Below are positions 25,819 through 34,233 of a stretch of DNA of 64,000 nt, piece by piece (the stretch's first letter is position 1; each line of letters starts with the position of its first letter). A model generated the notes under the pieces. The model was not told the origin of the DNA. It ran no database searches and was given only the letters and a program-made list of their open reading frames with translations. A program made the translations under genes and the position numbers. Source of the DNA: an uncultured Blastocatellia bacterium (GTDB lineage: Bacteria > Acidobacteriota > Blastocatellia > HR10); NCBI GenBank assembly GCA_937934295.1, contig CALHAI010000002.1:118501-182500 (forward strand), in the 5' to 3' direction.

Positions 25819-26748
25819 ATGAGGCATCTGCTCTCTCTGGCCGATTGGCCACGCGAGTGGATCGAAGAGACCATCGAGCGCGGGTTGCAGATCAAACGCG
25901 ATCCCGCTCGGGTCGCTCGCGCCCTCGACGGGCGCGTGCTGCTCATGCTCTTCGAGAAGCCGTCGTTGCGCACGCGGCTGTCGTTTGAGGTCGCCATGCT
26001 GCAGATGGGCGGGCACGCCATCTACTACGATCTCGGCACGTCGCCGCTGGGGAAGGGAAAGGAGAGCCTCGCCGATACGGCGCGCACGGCCTCCCGCTAC
26101 GTGGACGCGATCATGGCGCGGCTGTTCCGGCAAGCGGATCTGGAAGAGCTGGCCGCGCACGCGAGCGTGCCCGTCATCAATGGCCTGACCGATCACGAGC
26201 ATCCCTGCCAGGTGCTCGGCGATCTGATGACCATTCGGGAGAAGAAAGGCCGACTTCGCGGGGTGAAGCTCGCCTACGTGGGCGACGGGCATAACAACGT
26301 GACCCATTCGCTGCTGCTTGGCGGCGCCGCCGTCGGAATGCACGTGAGCGTGGGATGCCCCGAGGGTCAAGAATACGAGCCGGACGCGACCGTTGTTGCC
26401 CGCGCGCGGGCGATGGCTCGCCAGACAGGGGCGGGGATCGAGATCGGGCACGATCCGCGCGCCGCCGTCGCCGAGGCCGACATCGTCTACACGGATACGT
26501 GGATGAGCTACCACATCTCGCCCAAGCATCGGGCCGAGCGCGAGCGACGCCTCCGCCCCTTTCAAGTGACGGCGGACCTCATGCGGGAGGCCCGCCCGGA
26601 TGCGCTCTTCATGCATTGCCTTCCGGCGGAGCGCGGCGCCGAGATGACCGACGACGTCATTGACGGACCGCAGAGCATCGTCTTCGATCAAGCCGAGAAC
26701 CGCCTCCACATCCAGAAGGCCATCTTGCTTCGCCTGCTCGGGCAATAG
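25819..26748 (+). CDS. Ornithine carbamoyltransferase-family enzyme with an altered substrate loop
   Basis: A 309-residue transcarbamoylase. The carbamoyl phosphate sites are present: FEKPSLRTRLSFE (with Leu in place of the usual Thr in STRTR), DHEHPCQVLGDL (HPCQ) and HCLPAERG. The amino-acid domain has YVGDGHNNVTHSLL. The ornithine-binding SMG loop, normally read TDxWxSMG, is here TDTWMSYHISPKHRAER, so Met-Gly is replaced by Tyr-His. This suggests a different amine acceptor, though the enzyme is otherwise like anabolic and catabolic ArgF. AAAGGAGG precedes the ATG. It closes the COG2403-arcC-carbamoyltransferase operon. Whether the organism also has a normal argF elsewhere cannot be told from this window. 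Confidence 0.85.
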   Translation: MRHLLSLADWPREWIEETIERGLQIKRDPARVARALDGRVLLMLFEKPSLRTRLSFEVAMLQMGGHAIYYDLGTSPLGKGKESLADTARTASRYVDAIMARLFRQADLEELAAHASVPVINGLTDHEHPCQVLGDLMTIREKKGRLRGVKLAYVGDGHNNVTHSLLLGGAAVGMHVSVGCPEGQEYEPDATVVARARAMARQTGAGIEIGHDPRAAVAEADIVYTDTWMSYHISPKHRAERERRLRPFQVTADLMREARPDALFMHCLPAERGAEMTDDVIDGPQSIVFDQAENRLHIQKAILLRLLGQ

Positions 26749-26886
26749 CCGCCGGGATCGCGAAGCATTTTTCAGTCGGCGCGCACGCTAACAAGGCCAG
26801 ACGCGCGGCCCAAAGAACGGCTTGAGGAGAGCGCGGATCTAAAGGGTCGTCATCGATTGCCGCCCCTTTGGATGTTTCCAGTACGG

Positions 26887-28581
26887 TCAATGCCGCGCGG
26901 GCGTCAGAACCCGGCCAGGGAGTTTGCCCGTGAGCTTTCCCCCATCAACCACGAGCTCGCCATTGACCAGCACGTAGAGGATCCCCTCGGCATACTGGTG
27001 CGGATTCGCGTACGTCGCGTGGTCGGCGATCTTCTCCGGATCGAAGATGGTGATGTCCGCCCAATACCCTTCGCGCAACAGGCCGCGATCGCGCACGCCG
27101 ATGATCTGCGCCGGAAGCGACGTCATTGAGCGAATGGCGAAGGGCAAGGAGATCACTCCGCGCTCGAAGACGTAGCGCCGAATCTTACGAGGGAAAGCGC
27201 CATAGTAGCGCGGGTGCGGGATCCCCTCGCCAAAAGCGACAGTGCCGGCGTCGCTGCACGTCGCTGTGAACTCTTGCCGCATGATGTGCTCGATGTCCAA
27301 CTCCGAGAGCGAGAAGCCTCGCATGCGCGCTCCGCCTGGACGGTCCAATCCGTTCAGCTGGATCCACAGAGCCGTGTCCACCGGGTCTTCGCCACGCCGG
27401 CGTGCGATCTCACCAAGTGACCTTCCGACCAGCTCCGGATCCGGAAACTCAAAGACGATGATGCGCTCCGGTCCGCCGCGCCGATCGATCTCATGGGCGA
27501 TGTCCTGACGAATCTTCTCCCGCAGCTTCGGCTCGCTCAAGCGCCGCCGCAGGTTCTCCTTCATCCGCACGAACGCTCCCGCTTGTCCGCGCGCGAGCTG
27601 TCCGAGCTGTCCGCCTACTTCGACGCCCTCCTCGGCAAGCGCCCACAAGGGGACAAGCACTGTTTGTCCATCCGTCCCCGTCGTATCGTAAGGGTATTGA
27701 TCGGCGTAGACCGGCAGACCTCGCTCCCGCGCTTCGGCGATCAAGCGCACAGCGGCATAGCTACTCCCCCAGTACGAAGCCCCTTTCGCCTTCAAGTGCG
27801 AAGCGACGGCCACGACGCCTGTCCTCGCGCTGATCTCGATCGTCTCCTTCACCGCTTGCAGCAGATCCACGGACGGTATCTCATCGGACGCGTTCTTCCA
27901 CATGGGATCGCGCCCCTCGCTCCGCTGATGGGCGATATAGAACCCACCATAAGCGGCGACGACCTTCGCCAATTCGATCAACTCCTCGGTCGTGCTCCAG
28001 CGACCGGGCACATATTCCAATCCGGCGCTCAGCCCAAAGGCGCCTTCTTCCAAGCCTTGTCGCACGAGCGCCTTCATCCGTTCGATCTCCTCCGGCGTCG
28101 CCGGCCGTCGGATGTCTTCTCCCATGACGAGGCGGCGCACAGTCCCATGCCCGACCAACAGGACGACATTCGTGCCGATCCCCTGTCGCTCGTAGAGCGC
28201 TTTCTGCTCGGCGATTGGCCACGGCGACCGCCCATCCTGATTGACGACGACCGTCGTCACTCCCTGCATGAGCATATTCGGATTCGCGTTGGTGCGCGGC
28301 GAGCCCAAGCCTTCGTCCGCATGCGAATGCAGATCAATGAATCCCGGAACGACATATAACCCGCGCGCGTCAAGGATGCGCGTGGCCGTCGCTCCCTCCA
28401 GCCGTCCGATGGCTGCGATCCGCCCATCTTTGATCGCCACATCGGCCGGAAACCATGGATTCCCCGTCCCATCTAAGATACGCCCCCCACGAATGAGCAC
28501 ATCGTACGAAGGCGTTTGCGCGCAAACTGGCCAGACCAAAAGGAGCACAGGGAGCATCACAAGAGCAGCGATTGGCTTCAT
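26887..28581 (-). CDS. Exported amidohydrolase of the N-acyl-D-amino acid deacylase type
   Basis: A 564-residue protein with a signal peptide ending near residue 21 (VWPVCAQ). The amidohydrolase barrel begins DVLIRGGRILDGTGNPWFPADVAIKDGRI and has the metal motif GFIDLHSHAD (about residue 78-87), a later VASHLKAKG, and ATCSDAGTVAFG with the catalytic Asp. The carboxy end has the usual KIADHATYANPHQYAEGILYVLVNGELVVDGGKLTGKLPGR. In D-aminoacylases the segment after GVTTVV carries a metal-binding Cys (GNCG); here it reads VNQDG, so the site is changed. It probably removes acyl groups from N-acyl D-amino acids or dipeptides in the periplasm. It is alone on its strand between a carbamoyltransferase gene and a CMD gene. 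Confidence 0.82.
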   Translation of the reverse strand: MKPIAALVMLPVLLLVWPVCAQTPSYDVLIRGGRILDGTGNPWFPADVAIKDGRIAAIGRLEGATATRILDARGLYVVPGFIDLHSHADEGLGSPRTNANPNMLMQGVTTVVVNQDGRSPWPIAEQKALYERQGIGTNVVLLVGHGTVRRLVMGEDIRRPATPEEIERMKALVRQGLEEGAFGLSAGLEYVPGRWSTTEELIELAKVVAAYGGFYIAHQRSEGRDPMWKNASDEIPSVDLLQAVKETIEISARTGVVAVASHLKAKGASYWGSSYAAVRLIAEARERGLPVYADQYPYDTTGTDGQTVLVPLWALAEEGVEVGGQLGQLARGQAGAFVRMKENLRRRLSEPKLREKIRQDIAHEIDRRGGPERIIVFEFPDPELVGRSLGEIARRRGEDPVDTALWIQLNGLDRPGGARMRGFSLSELDIEHIMRQEFTATCSDAGTVAFGEGIPHPRYYGAFPRKIRRYVFERGVISLPFAIRSMTSLPAQIIGVRDRGLLREGYWADITIFDPEKIADHATYANPHQYAEGILYVLVNGELVVDGGKLTGKLPGRVLTPARH

Positions 28582-28749
28582 AACTCTCCCCCCTCACTCT
28601 GAGATCCAGCGCAGCGGGAAGATAGCAGAAAGCCGCACCGCCTGTCCAGAGGTGCTCCCTCCAGGCCACAATCAATTTCAGAGCGACCGCGTGTTCTTAC
28701 CGAAGGCGGGCGAAGCGGACTCCCCCCGGAAGGGATGCGCGCTGCGCGC

Positions 28750-28777
28750 TTGACTCCTTCGATCGGGCGCTCACAAT
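28750..28777 (+). promoter_or_regulatory. Candidate promoter for the CMD-family gene
   Basis: TTGACT (28750-28755) and CACAAT (28772-28777) are separated by 16 bases. The start would lie near 28784, close to the GGAGGGGAG ribosome site before the ATG at 28799. Confidence 0.4.
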
Positions 28778-28798
28778 TGAGACTCGGAGGGGAGAGCT

Positions 28799-29125
28799 AT
28801 GGCGAATACAGAATTGCCGGATGTCCTGCGAGAGTTCGCGGCGAAATATCCACAGGTTTGGGAAGCGTACAATCGGCTGGGTGAAGCGACCGCACAGGCG
28901 GGGCCGCTCGATGAGCGAACGCAGCGATTGGTGAAACTGGCCATCGCTATCGGTGCCGGTCGCGAGGGCGCCGTCCACTCGCACGCGCGTCGTGCACTGA
29001 AAGCGGGAATCACCCCGGAAGAGCTGATTCACGCTGGCATGCTCGCCATCACGACGATCGGCTGGTCCGGGGCCTTCGCCGCGATCACGTGGATCATGGA
29101 CGTGCTCCCGAAGGAGCAGGCATAG
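28799..29125 (+). CDS. Carboxymuconolactone decarboxylase (CMD) family protein without cysteines
   Basis: A 108-residue all-alpha protein of the AhpD/CMD fold: LDERTQRLVKLAIAIGAGREGAVHSHARRALKAGITPEELIHA, with a membrane-like final helix region ITTIGWSGAFAAITW. Redox-active members have a CxxC just ahead of the His; here the corresponding part reads GREGAVHSH and no Cys occurs anywhere, so peroxidase activity is unlikely. The His and the Arg after it remain. It may act as a decarboxylase-like or binding protein. The gene stands alone, divergent from one amidohydrolase and convergent with another. Confidence 0.8.
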   Translation: MANTELPDVLREFAAKYPQVWEAYNRLGEATAQAGPLDERTQRLVKLAIAIGAGREGAVHSHARRALKAGITPEELIHAGMLAITTIGWSGAFAAITWIMDVLPKEQA

Positions 29126-29146
29126 GGGCGCTCTACGCCGCGCCCC
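29125..29146. terminator. Inverted repeat between two convergent genes
   Basis: GGGGCGC (29125-29131) pairs with GCGCCCC (29140-29146) around an eight-base loop, right at the CMD stop and ten bases before the amidohydrolase stop on the other strand. No T-run follows. Confidence 0.4.
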
Positions 29147-29155
29147 CACGCACGA

Positions 29156-30496
29156 TCAGGGCCGATTCCGATAGCGCTCGTAGAGCTGCGTGTGCTTAGT
29201 CTCGAGCGGCACGGGCCGACCGTTAATGAACAGATGACGCACGTGCGAGCGAACTTCGAGCGGATCGCCGTCCCAGACGACGAGGTTGGCCACCTTGCCG
29301 ACTTCAATGCTCCCCAGCTGATCAGCGACGCCGAAGATCTCGGCCGGAGAGATCGTCAGCGCTCGTAGTGCCTCCTCGCGCGGCAAGCCGAAGGCCACGG
29401 CCATTGCCGCATGATACGGCAGATTCCTCGCGTTTGAGGCATCATTGGTCAGGAAGGCGAACTTCACCCCGGCTTCGTACAACTGCTTCGCAACCGTGAA
29501 CGGGCTATCGTAGGGATCATCCTCGTGACGCGGGAGGCTGAGGACAGGCCCAAGCAGCACAGGGATGTTCTTCTCTTTGAGGAGCGGCGCGACTTTTGGC
29601 GCTTCGAGCCCGCCACTGAGAATGATCTTGACCTTCTGCTCCTCGGCGAATTCGACGGCCGCTTTGATATCTCGAGCATCGTTAGCAGCGACGATGAGCG
29701 GCAGCGTTCCTTCAACGACGGGGACTAAGGCTTCGAGAACCGGATTGACCAATAGAGGCTGTCGGTCTCGAAGGTTCGCCGCGTTCCCCTCAGGCACGCC
29801 CGCTTCGGCCGCGCGCTTCGCCTGAGCATAGGCGCGCGCATCATCCAGAAGCCGCCGCACACGCTGCAAGCGCTCCTGGCGTTGCCGTCGAGCTTCCTCG
29901 AAGCTGCGCTCGCGCTGTTGGAACGTCTCCACGTCGAAGAAGCGGCCCGAGACGATCGTGGGGAAGTTGAAGTAGATGCCGACGGGGGCCTTGACGAGCA
30001 TCTCCTCCCACGTCCAACCGTCCAAATTGATGAGCGCCGCTTGCCCAGAGAGAATCCCCCCGCGCGGCGTCGTCAGCACCGTTGTGATCCCATTGACACG
30101 CGTCACGGGAATGAGCTCACTCGAAGGATTAACGGCCACGATCGCCTTCAACTGCGGATTGAAATCGCCGATCTCGTTGACATCCACTGTCGCCGCGACC
30201 TGACCGATCTCGGTCAATCCGATGGTCGTCCCCGAATCAATGAAGCCGGGATAGACCCACATCCCTTGCGCGTTGATGACGCGCGCGCCAGCCGGGATCG
30301 AGACGTTCCGGCCCACAGCGGCGATCTTCCCAGCCCGAATGAGGATGGTGCCGCGCTCGATCACCGGGCTGGTGATCGGCACGATGCGCGCATTCGTGAT
30401 CGCGTAGGTCTCTCCGCGCTGTGCCCATGCGCTCACAAGCGAGAGCGCAGGCACAAGCCCAAAGGCGATGATGAACACGAGTGCTCTCTCCCTCAT
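29156..30496 (-). CDS. Exported amidohydrolase-like protein lacking the HxH metal motif
   Basis: A 446-residue protein with a signal peptide (about residues 5-26). The amidohydrolase beta-sandwich start ([33 protein letters not shown]) and end ([37 protein letters not shown]) are normal. At the first metal site, where relatives read GxIDxHxH, this protein has [10 protein letters not shown], without either His. The Asp region is retained ([11 protein letters not shown]). Strand-5 and strand-6 His positions read IILSGG and [12 protein letters not shown]. It is therefore probably not a standard two-metal hydrolase. Its start overlaps the preceding amidohydrolase stop by four bases, so it is the third gene in a coupled set of three. 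Confidence 0.8.
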   Translation of the reverse strand: MRERALVFIIAFGLVPALSLVSAWAQRGETYAITNARIVPITSPVIERGTILIRAGKIAAVGRNVSIPAGARVINAQGMWVYPGFIDSGTTIGLTEIGQVAATVDVNEIGDFNPQLKAIVAVNPSSELIPVTRVNGITTVLTTPRGGILSGQAALINLDGWTWEEMLVKAPVGIYFNFPTIVSGRFFDVETFQQRERSFEEARRQRQERLQRVRRLLDDARAYAQAKRAAEAGVPEGNAANLRDRQPLLVNPVLEALVPVVEGTLPLIVAANDARDIKAAVEFAEEQKVKIILSGGLEAPKVAPLLKEKNIPVLLGPVLSLPRHEDDPYDSPFTVAKQLYEAGVKFAFLTNDASNARNLPYHAAMAVAFGLPREEALRALTISPAEIFGVADQLGSIEVGKVANLVVWDGDPLEVRSHVRHLFINGRPVPLETKHTQLYERYRNRP

Positions 30497-31974
30497 GGCC
30501 TGACCTCCTTGCTCGGTCCTGGTGGTAGCGGATGTTCAACGTTCCCATCGACCTCTTCCTGGGGCGGACGACTGCGCGGCCCCGGACGACGCTCGGCGCT
30601 TCGCTCGCGGGCCTTGAGCGCTTCCTTCTCCTTCTGGATCTCCGCGCGTCGGGCCAGATCGGCCTCGCGATCGAAGTAGAGCTGGCCGTCAATGAACACC
30701 TTCTCGACAATCGAGTAGACGCTGAGCGGATGTCCGCTGTAGATCACCAGATCGGCGTCCTTGCCGACTTCGATCGAGCCGACGCGATGCTCGATGCGCA
30801 ATTGCTGAGCCGGATTGATCGTGATGAGCGCCAAGGCCTCATCTTCGCTCAAGCCGCCGTACTTCATGGCCTTAGCCGCCTCCAGGTTCAAGCGGCGGGC
30901 CAACTCGGCACTGTCGGAATTGAAGGAGACGATGACGCCCTTGCGCGCCATGATCGCCCCATTGTAGGGGATGGCGTCATAAGCTTCGACCTTGTACGCC
31001 CACCAGTCGGAGAACGTAGATGCGCCCGCGCCGTGCGCGGCGATCTCTCGGGCGACCTTGTAGCCTTCCAGCACGTGTTGGAACGTCGCGATCTTGAAGC
31101 CGAACTCCTCGGCCAGACGAATGAGCATGAGGATCTCATCGGCGCGATAGGCGTGTGCATGAACCAAGCGCTTCCCCTGCAGGACTTCGACAAGCGGCTC
31201 CAACTTCAAATCGCGACGCGGCGGGACGACGTTCTCGCCAGCTCGCTTGCGGCGCTCATACTCCTCCCACTGGCGCATGTAGTTGCGCGCTTGTGTGAAG
31301 GCTTCGCGGATCGTGTACTCGACGCCCAAGCGCGTGGCCGGGTAACGGCGCGGCGTTCCCGGCGGTGGCGTGAAGTTCGAGCGCTTCGGATTCTCTCCGA
31401 GCGCGAATTTGATGCCCGGCATCGCGCCCTCGAAGAGCATCTCACGGGCCGTCTTCCCCCAGCGGAGTTTGATCACGGCGTTCAAGCCGCCGATGGCGTT
31501 GGCGCTCCCGTGCAGGATATTGGCTGTTGTTACCCCCCCGGCCAGGTTCCGATAGATGTTGATGTCGGTCGGATCGAGCACGTCCTCAATGCGCACCATC
31601 GAGGTGACCGAGAGCGTGCCCTCGTTCACGCCACCATCTATGGCGATGTGCGAATGACAATCAATGATGCCGGGCATGATGTACTTGCCCCGAGCCTCAA
31701 TGATCTTCGCTCCCGGCGGCGCTTCAATGTTTCGGCCAACGGCCGCGATCTTCCCTCCGCGGATGAGGATCGAACCGTTCTCGATCCGCCCCCGCGTGAT
31801 GGTCAAGATCGTCCCTCCACGAATGAGCGTCACGTCGTCACCAGCGCTGCGGGATGGGACCTGAGCCGAAACCGATCCGCCGAGCGAAGACCCAAGCAGC
31901 AGCGCGCTCACGACGAGGCCCCACATTCGTGCGACAACTGATCGCGCGTCTCTCATGGCTTTTGACCTCCTCAT
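30493..31974 (-). CDS. Exported amidohydrolase (imidazolonepropionase-like)
   Basis: A 493-residue protein with a signal peptide (about residues 12-37). It has the intact metal motif [14 protein letters not shown] (about residues 98-111), a candidate metal His in FQHVLEGYK, and an Asp in [14 protein letters not shown], followed by the normal [20 protein letters not shown] end. These are the features of metal-dependent cyclic-amide hydrolases; the substrate is unknown. A highly charged tail follows after about residue 450. It is the middle member of three genes overlapping by four bases each. It is the only one of the three with a complete HxH and Asp set. Confidence 0.85.
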   Translation of the reverse strand: MRRSKAMRDARSVVARMWGLVVSALLLGSSLGGSVSAQVPSRSAGDDVTLIRGGTILTITRGRIENGSILIRGGKIAAVGRNIEAPPGAKIIEARGKYIMPGIIDCHSHIAIDGGVNEGTLSVTSMVRIEDVLDPTDINIYRNLAGGVTTANILHGSANAIGGLNAVIKLRWGKTAREMLFEGAMPGIKFALGENPKRSNFTPPPGTPRRYPATRLGVEYTIREAFTQARNYMRQWEEYERRKRAGENVVPPRRDLKLEPLVEVLQGKRLVHAHAYRADEILMLIRLAEEFGFKIATFQHVLEGYKVAREIAAHGAGASTFSDWWAYKVEAYDAIPYNGAIMARKGVIVSFNSDSAELARRLNLEAAKAMKYGGLSEDEALALITINPAQQLRIEHRVGSIEVGKDADLVIYSGHPLSVYSIVEKVFIDGQLYFDREADLARRAEIQKEKEALKARERSAERRPGPRSRPPQEEVDGNVEHPLPPGPSKEVRP

Positions 31975-33668
31975 GAGATTCTCGGTCGCGTCCCCGAGAA
32001 GGGGAACGAGCCCATGCCTTCGACGGTTACTGTCCCGCTCATGCGATCGCCTTCGACGCGACCGACGAAGGTGACCAGCATGGGCGTCCCTTGAATCTCC
32101 ACCGAGAGCGTGAACCGCACCTCACGGCCGGAGACGGATCCGCTGGAGAGCGTGGCCTGCCCGAACGGACTGGTCACCACGCCGGCGAGTGCCTCTCCCT
32201 CCTGCCGGAGATCCGCCGTGACCGCCACCGTCCCCTGCGGGGACTCGACGGTGAGATTCCACGTTCCGGTCACGGTGACGGAGGACTCAGATGGTGCTGA
32301 AGGCCGTTCGGGCTCGGGCGGTTGCACCTCGATCTGACGCCCGTCAATGAAGAGATATCGGATCCGCACGCGCTCCTCAAAGAGATTCCCATCGGTGACG
32401 ATGAGATTCGCGATCTTGCCCACTTCGATGCTCCCCAATTGTTCGGCAACGCCCAAGATCTCCGCCGCGTGAATGGTCAGGGCGCGAAGCGCGACCTCCT
32501 CGGGAAGTCCGGCTTGGACCGCCCGCGCGACGTTCCGAATATAGTCCCTGGGATTGGACAAGCCTCCAGAATGAAACGCGAACTTCAGTCCGGCTTGATG
32601 CAAGCGCGCGGCATTTTGTGGAGCCTCGGCTCGCAAGCGCAGGACGCGCAAGGGCTCATCGGCCTCGGGATCGGCCTCGCGCGGCCGCTCGGGGAAATTC
32701 ACGCTCACCAAAAGCGGCACGCGCCTCTCGCGGAGCACATCTATGGCCTTGTAGGCCTCGATCGCCCCGCTCAGGATGAATTTCAGGTTGAATTCCTCAG
32801 CCAGACGAATGGCGCGCCGAATCTCCGATTCCGAATTCACGTGAAAGATGACGGGCAGCTCGCCGCGCACGACCGGTTGCAAGGCCTCCAGCACCTCAGT
32901 GTACTCTGGACGCTCCAAGCCGCGCGGATTCCGCCGATACGCCTCCCAATGCTGGCCATAGTGCTGCGCATCGAGCAATGTTTGGCGAATATGCGCGAAC
33001 ACGCCCATGAGCGAGCCAGGGAATCGCCCGCCAAGTCCGCCCCCAGCCGGCATGAACCCGATATGCAGTGCGACGGGCGATTTCACAACAGCGCGTTGCG
33101 ATGTCTCGCCGGCCGTGTTGATCAACGCGCTCTGACCGATGAAAATCCCTCGCGGCGGGATGACGAGCGCGGTCGTGATGCCCACTGCGCGCGCGTTCTC
33201 GAAACGCTGTCCGCCAAGCTGAAGCTGCCGCGCCGCCAGCCATTCCGGTTGGGTATGAGGTACGGGCGGCTGTTGCTGAGCTTGGGCTTGAGCCGGCGGT
33301 GCCGGCGCCGCCGCAGGCCGCGGCCCAGGCGCTTGTGGGGCCGAAGGTAAGCCGAGATCCGTCTGGGTGTCAAACAAGCCAGGATACACAATCAGCCCAC
33401 TGCCTTCGATCACGCGCGCTTCAGGAGGGATCGGGACGTTCTCCCCCACCGCCGTGATAATCCCATCGCGAAAGATCACGGTACCCTTCGGAATCACCGG
33501 GCCCGTCACCGTGACGATGCGCGCATCCTTGAGAGCATAGACCGAAGGCGTTTGACTGAAGCTGACCCGCACGACGCTCCCAAGCAGAAGCGCGATCCCC
33601 AGAATACCGATGACGCGCCCCTGTCGAGAACGAAGCGGTCTCCTCCGTTGGTATGCGCTCCCTCGCAT
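31971..33668 (-). CDS. Exported amidohydrolase-like protein, degenerate active site, extra carboxy-terminal beta domain
   Basis: A 565-residue protein with a hydrophobic export segment (about residues 19-37). The first metal site reads [12 protein letters not shown], with no His, and the Asp site reads [14 protein letters not shown], so both expected ligand groups are missing. An Ala/Pro/Gln-rich linker (about residues 95-125) follows the first strand. The normal amidohydrolase end ([21 protein letters not shown]) is followed by about 100 residues with [25 protein letters not shown] and [20 protein letters not shown], a small beta domain seen appended to secreted proteins. The ATG at 33668 has a GGGGGAGG site; the upstream extension lacks a signal. 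First gene of the overlapping trio. Confidence 0.8.
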   Translation of the reverse strand: MRGSAYQRRRPLRSRQGRVIGILGIALLLGSVVRVSFSQTPSVYALKDARIVTVTGPVIPKGTVIFRDGIITAVGENVPIPPEARVIEGSGLIVYPGLFDTQTDLGLPSAPQAPGPRPAAAPAPPAQAQAQQQPPVPHTQPEWLAARQLQLGGQRFENARAVGITTALVIPPRGIFIGQSALINTAGETSQRAVVKSPVALHIGFMPAGGGLGGRFPGSLMGVFAHIRQTLLDAQHYGQHWEAYRRNPRGLERPEYTEVLEALQPVVRGELPVIFHVNSESEIRRAIRLAEEFNLKFILSGAIEAYKAIDVLRERRVPLLVSVNFPERPREADPEADEPLRVLRLRAEAPQNAARLHQAGLKFAFHSGGLSNPRDYIRNVARAVQAGLPEEVALRALTIHAAEILGVAEQLGSIEVGKIANLIVTDGNLFEERVRIRYLFIDGRQIEVQPPEPERPSAPSESSVTVTGTWNLTVESPQGTVAVTADLRQEGEALAGVVTSPFGQATLSSGSVSGREVRFTLSVEIQGTPMLVTFVGRVEGDRMSGTVTVEGMGSFPFSGTRPRIS

Positions 33669-33714
33669 AGCTCCTCCCCCTTGCTTTGACATTCTCCCCA
33701 GGTCATGCGCCCGA

Positions 33715-33744
33715 AATGTACACAAACACGCCCTTGTTTGACAA
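33715..33744 (-). promoter_or_regulatory. Promoter of the three-gene amidohydrolase operon
   Basis: On the minus strand TTGTCA (33744-33739) and TACATT (33720-33715) are 18 bases apart. The start would be near 33708, some 40 bases before the ATG at 33668. Confidence 0.55.
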
Positions 33745-34160
33745 TACCGACAGAAGCCACCCTTTCACGACGCTGATTCGGGATGAGTCGAACGCCGGTT
33801 GAGAGCGCTCGGCATCGGGCCGGCGAGGCGGGTGCTCGGGGACGGCAACACGCTCATTCCCCCAAGCCCACGAAGGGAGCGACCCACCCGGTCATCTCCC
33901 TCTCGCTTAATGCCGAGGGCAATTCCCACCTTGGGAAACGCTGGCATCGTTTGCCTCCTCCACATGGGCTGCCCACGTGCGTGGGCTGGGGAGGCTCGCC
34001 GCCCCGGGGGTCGCTTCCTAGGCGAGATTCGGACGCCCACATGGGGGGGCTTACAGCTAGGAGGTCCCGTCTCATAAGGGCTTGCTCGCGCCCACCCTCG
34101 GCGGGATTTGGATGCTCACCTCGCGGGCGGCCATGGCCCCACTTATTCTCGCATTCCCTC
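33745..34160. other. Intergenic stretch of about 415 bases with repeats, no gene recognised
   Basis: Contains one copy of a dispersed 34-base element (33855-33888), a near-perfect palindrome GCCCACG-TG-CGTGGGC (33971-33986), and two imperfect copies of a GGCGAGATTCGGACGCCCAC-like sequence (about 34020 and 34105, 16 of 20 alike). Frames over it are spurious: they lack ribosome sites and family resemblance. Confidence 0.45.
33855..33888. repeat. Dispersed intergenic element, copy A
   Basis: A 34-base sequence starting CATTCCCCCAAG and ending GCGACCCACC. About 28 of 34 positions match copy B at 52143-52176, and weaker likeness seems to extend to one side. Both copies lie in gene-free DNA. Confidence 0.4.
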
Positions 34161-34189
34161 TTGACCTTGCATGGTGGAAGAAGTAGAGT
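34161..34189 (+). promoter_or_regulatory. Promoter of the protease/inhibitor-like gene pair
   Basis: TTGACC (34161-34166) and TAGAGT (34184-34189) are 17 bases apart, with a start expected near 34196 and a GGGAGGAG ribosome site ahead of the ATG at 34234. Confidence 0.55.
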
Positions 34190-34233
34190 GTGAACCGATT
34201 GTTTGATCTGCTGGTGTGGGAGGAGAAAAGACA

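Noticed and set aside
26749..26886. Hairpin AAAGGG/CCCTTT between the carbamoyltransferase and amidohydrolase genes
   Set aside because: Only six base pairs with a long loop; too weak to call a terminator.
30532..31941. Forward frame of 469 residues over an amidohydrolase
   Set aside because: Shadow of the minus-strand enzyme, which has signal peptide and HSH motif.
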